DNA from: Phnomibacter ginsenosidimutans
GTDB lineage: Bacteria; Bacteroidota; Bacteroidia; Chitinophagales; Chitinophagaceae
Assembly (NCBI RefSeq): GCF_009740285.1
Contig: NZ_CP046566.1
Location: 3,448,658-3,512,657, forward strand
Reading direction: 5' to 3'
DNA length: 64,000 nucleotides
Part shown: positions 63,873-64,000 of the stretch, piece after piece
How the letters are laid out: every line of letters starts with the position of its first letter
Numbering within the stretch: position 1 is the stretch's first letter
Made by a program: the position numbers and the translations under genes
Notes under the pieces: generated by a model
The model's database searches: none
Seen by the model: the letters and a program-made list of their open reading frames with translations, nothing else
Told to the model about the DNA's origin: nothing

Positions 63873-64000
63873 TTAGCTAAACAGATCATGGTCGTTTTTA
63901 CGGAAGTATACTTTGTCTTCCAAAAACTCCTGAGATGCCAACAATGCAGGATTGGGCATTCTCTCGTAAGCACGGGAAATTTCAATCTGCTCCTTGTTTT
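63873..64000 (-). CDS. rpoZ: DNA-directed RNA polymerase omega subunit, C-terminal part (runs off the window)
   Basis: The last 42 codons of a gene ending EQIEISRAYERMPNPALLAS and DKVYFRKNDHDLFS. The pattern EQIEIS.YER.P.P.L.A.QEFL...VYFR matches the C-terminus of the Bacteroidota omega-like subunit. rpoZ next to coaBC is the usual order in the phylum. The N-terminal part is outside the window. Confidence 0.75.
   Translation of the reverse strand, partial: NKEQIEISRAYERMPNPALLASQEFLEDKVYFRKNDHDLFS

Noticed and set aside
1-64000. Programmed ribosomal frameshifting as explanation for the sixteen broken frames
   Set aside because: The breaks lack a shared slippery motif, run in both directions, and hit unrelated genes in both essential and non-essential classes. 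Sequence error explains all of them.
1-64000. tRNA, rRNA, tmRNA or 4.5S RNA genes, insertion sequences, phage or integrase genes
   Set aside because: None was recognised in the intergenic spaces or among the coding regions; small unusual RNAs could be missed by eye.

Overview
The window is chromosomal DNA from a member of the Bacteroidota, most likely of the order Chitinophagales (Chitinophagaceae-like). The evidence is the promoter style (TTTG, 16-22 bases, TAnnTTTG), gliding/type IX secretion genes (gldF, gldG, a porD homologue, a PorE-like protein), two proteins with type IX C-terminal sorting domains, a fused MurF-Alr enzyme, menaquinone synthesis by the futalosine route, and many Bacteroidota-specific families (DUF4296, DUF4835, DUF3127, DUF1501, DUF1800). 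I saw no tRNA, rRNA, CRISPR array, insertion sequence, integrase or phage gene. It is core and semi-core chromosome, not an island.

Layout. 1-900: 5' part of a large secreted protein gene. 938-3049: recG. 3262-6051: a DUF4382 lipoprotein, trpS and a deoxynucleoside kinase. 6130-7858: a lipoprotein and lspA. 7951-13926: gldF-gldG-terC-murF/alr on one strand. 14138-17684: a secreted subtilase. 17806-20094: iscS-iscU-iscA type Fe-S cluster genes. 20287-23371: methylmalonyl-CoA epimerase, then acpP-fabF-rnc. 23722-28112: sugar nucleotidyltransferase, nitronate monooxygenase-like enzyme, HAD hydrolase, TrpB2. 28187-33664: an ABC-2 exporter pair, a secreted unknown, an FAD dehydrogenase, a DUF3127 protein. 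33838-35532: a 5'-nucleotidase split over two genes. 35668-37943: dnaA and an LTxxQ-repeat protein. 38088-41754: pseudouridine synthase, SDR-like protein, GH18 chitinase, GluRS-like protein. 41821-44807: a lipoprotein and a ZnuD-like TonB receptor. 44881-50222: DUF1501/DUF1800 pair and a PorE-like protein. 50410-54004: dprA, two small membrane proteins, guaB. 54217-55761: mqnB and mqnD. 55854-59716: MFS transporter, TonB-domain protein, photolyase, class IV aminotransferase. 59793-64000: CoA-transferase subunits, DUF4296, PorD, coaBC, end of rpoZ.

Two things stand out. First, sixteen single-base frameshifts break twelve otherwise well-conserved genes, including murF/alr and iscU. Eight are one-base losses, all in A/T runs, and eight are one-base gains. 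This looks like uncorrected long-read sequence, so these genes are listed as whole genes with the break point given. Second, the intergenic spaces carry short degenerate tandem arrays with a strict 8-base or 7-base period (consensus GTGCTAAT, xxAACTTG, TTCCCGAC, AATAAGG, CGAAGTA). Two loci have the same compound order, a 7-mer array, then an 8-mer array, then a start codon, and one array lies inside the mqnD coding region. I know of no described element that matches them, and they are the best candidate for something new here.
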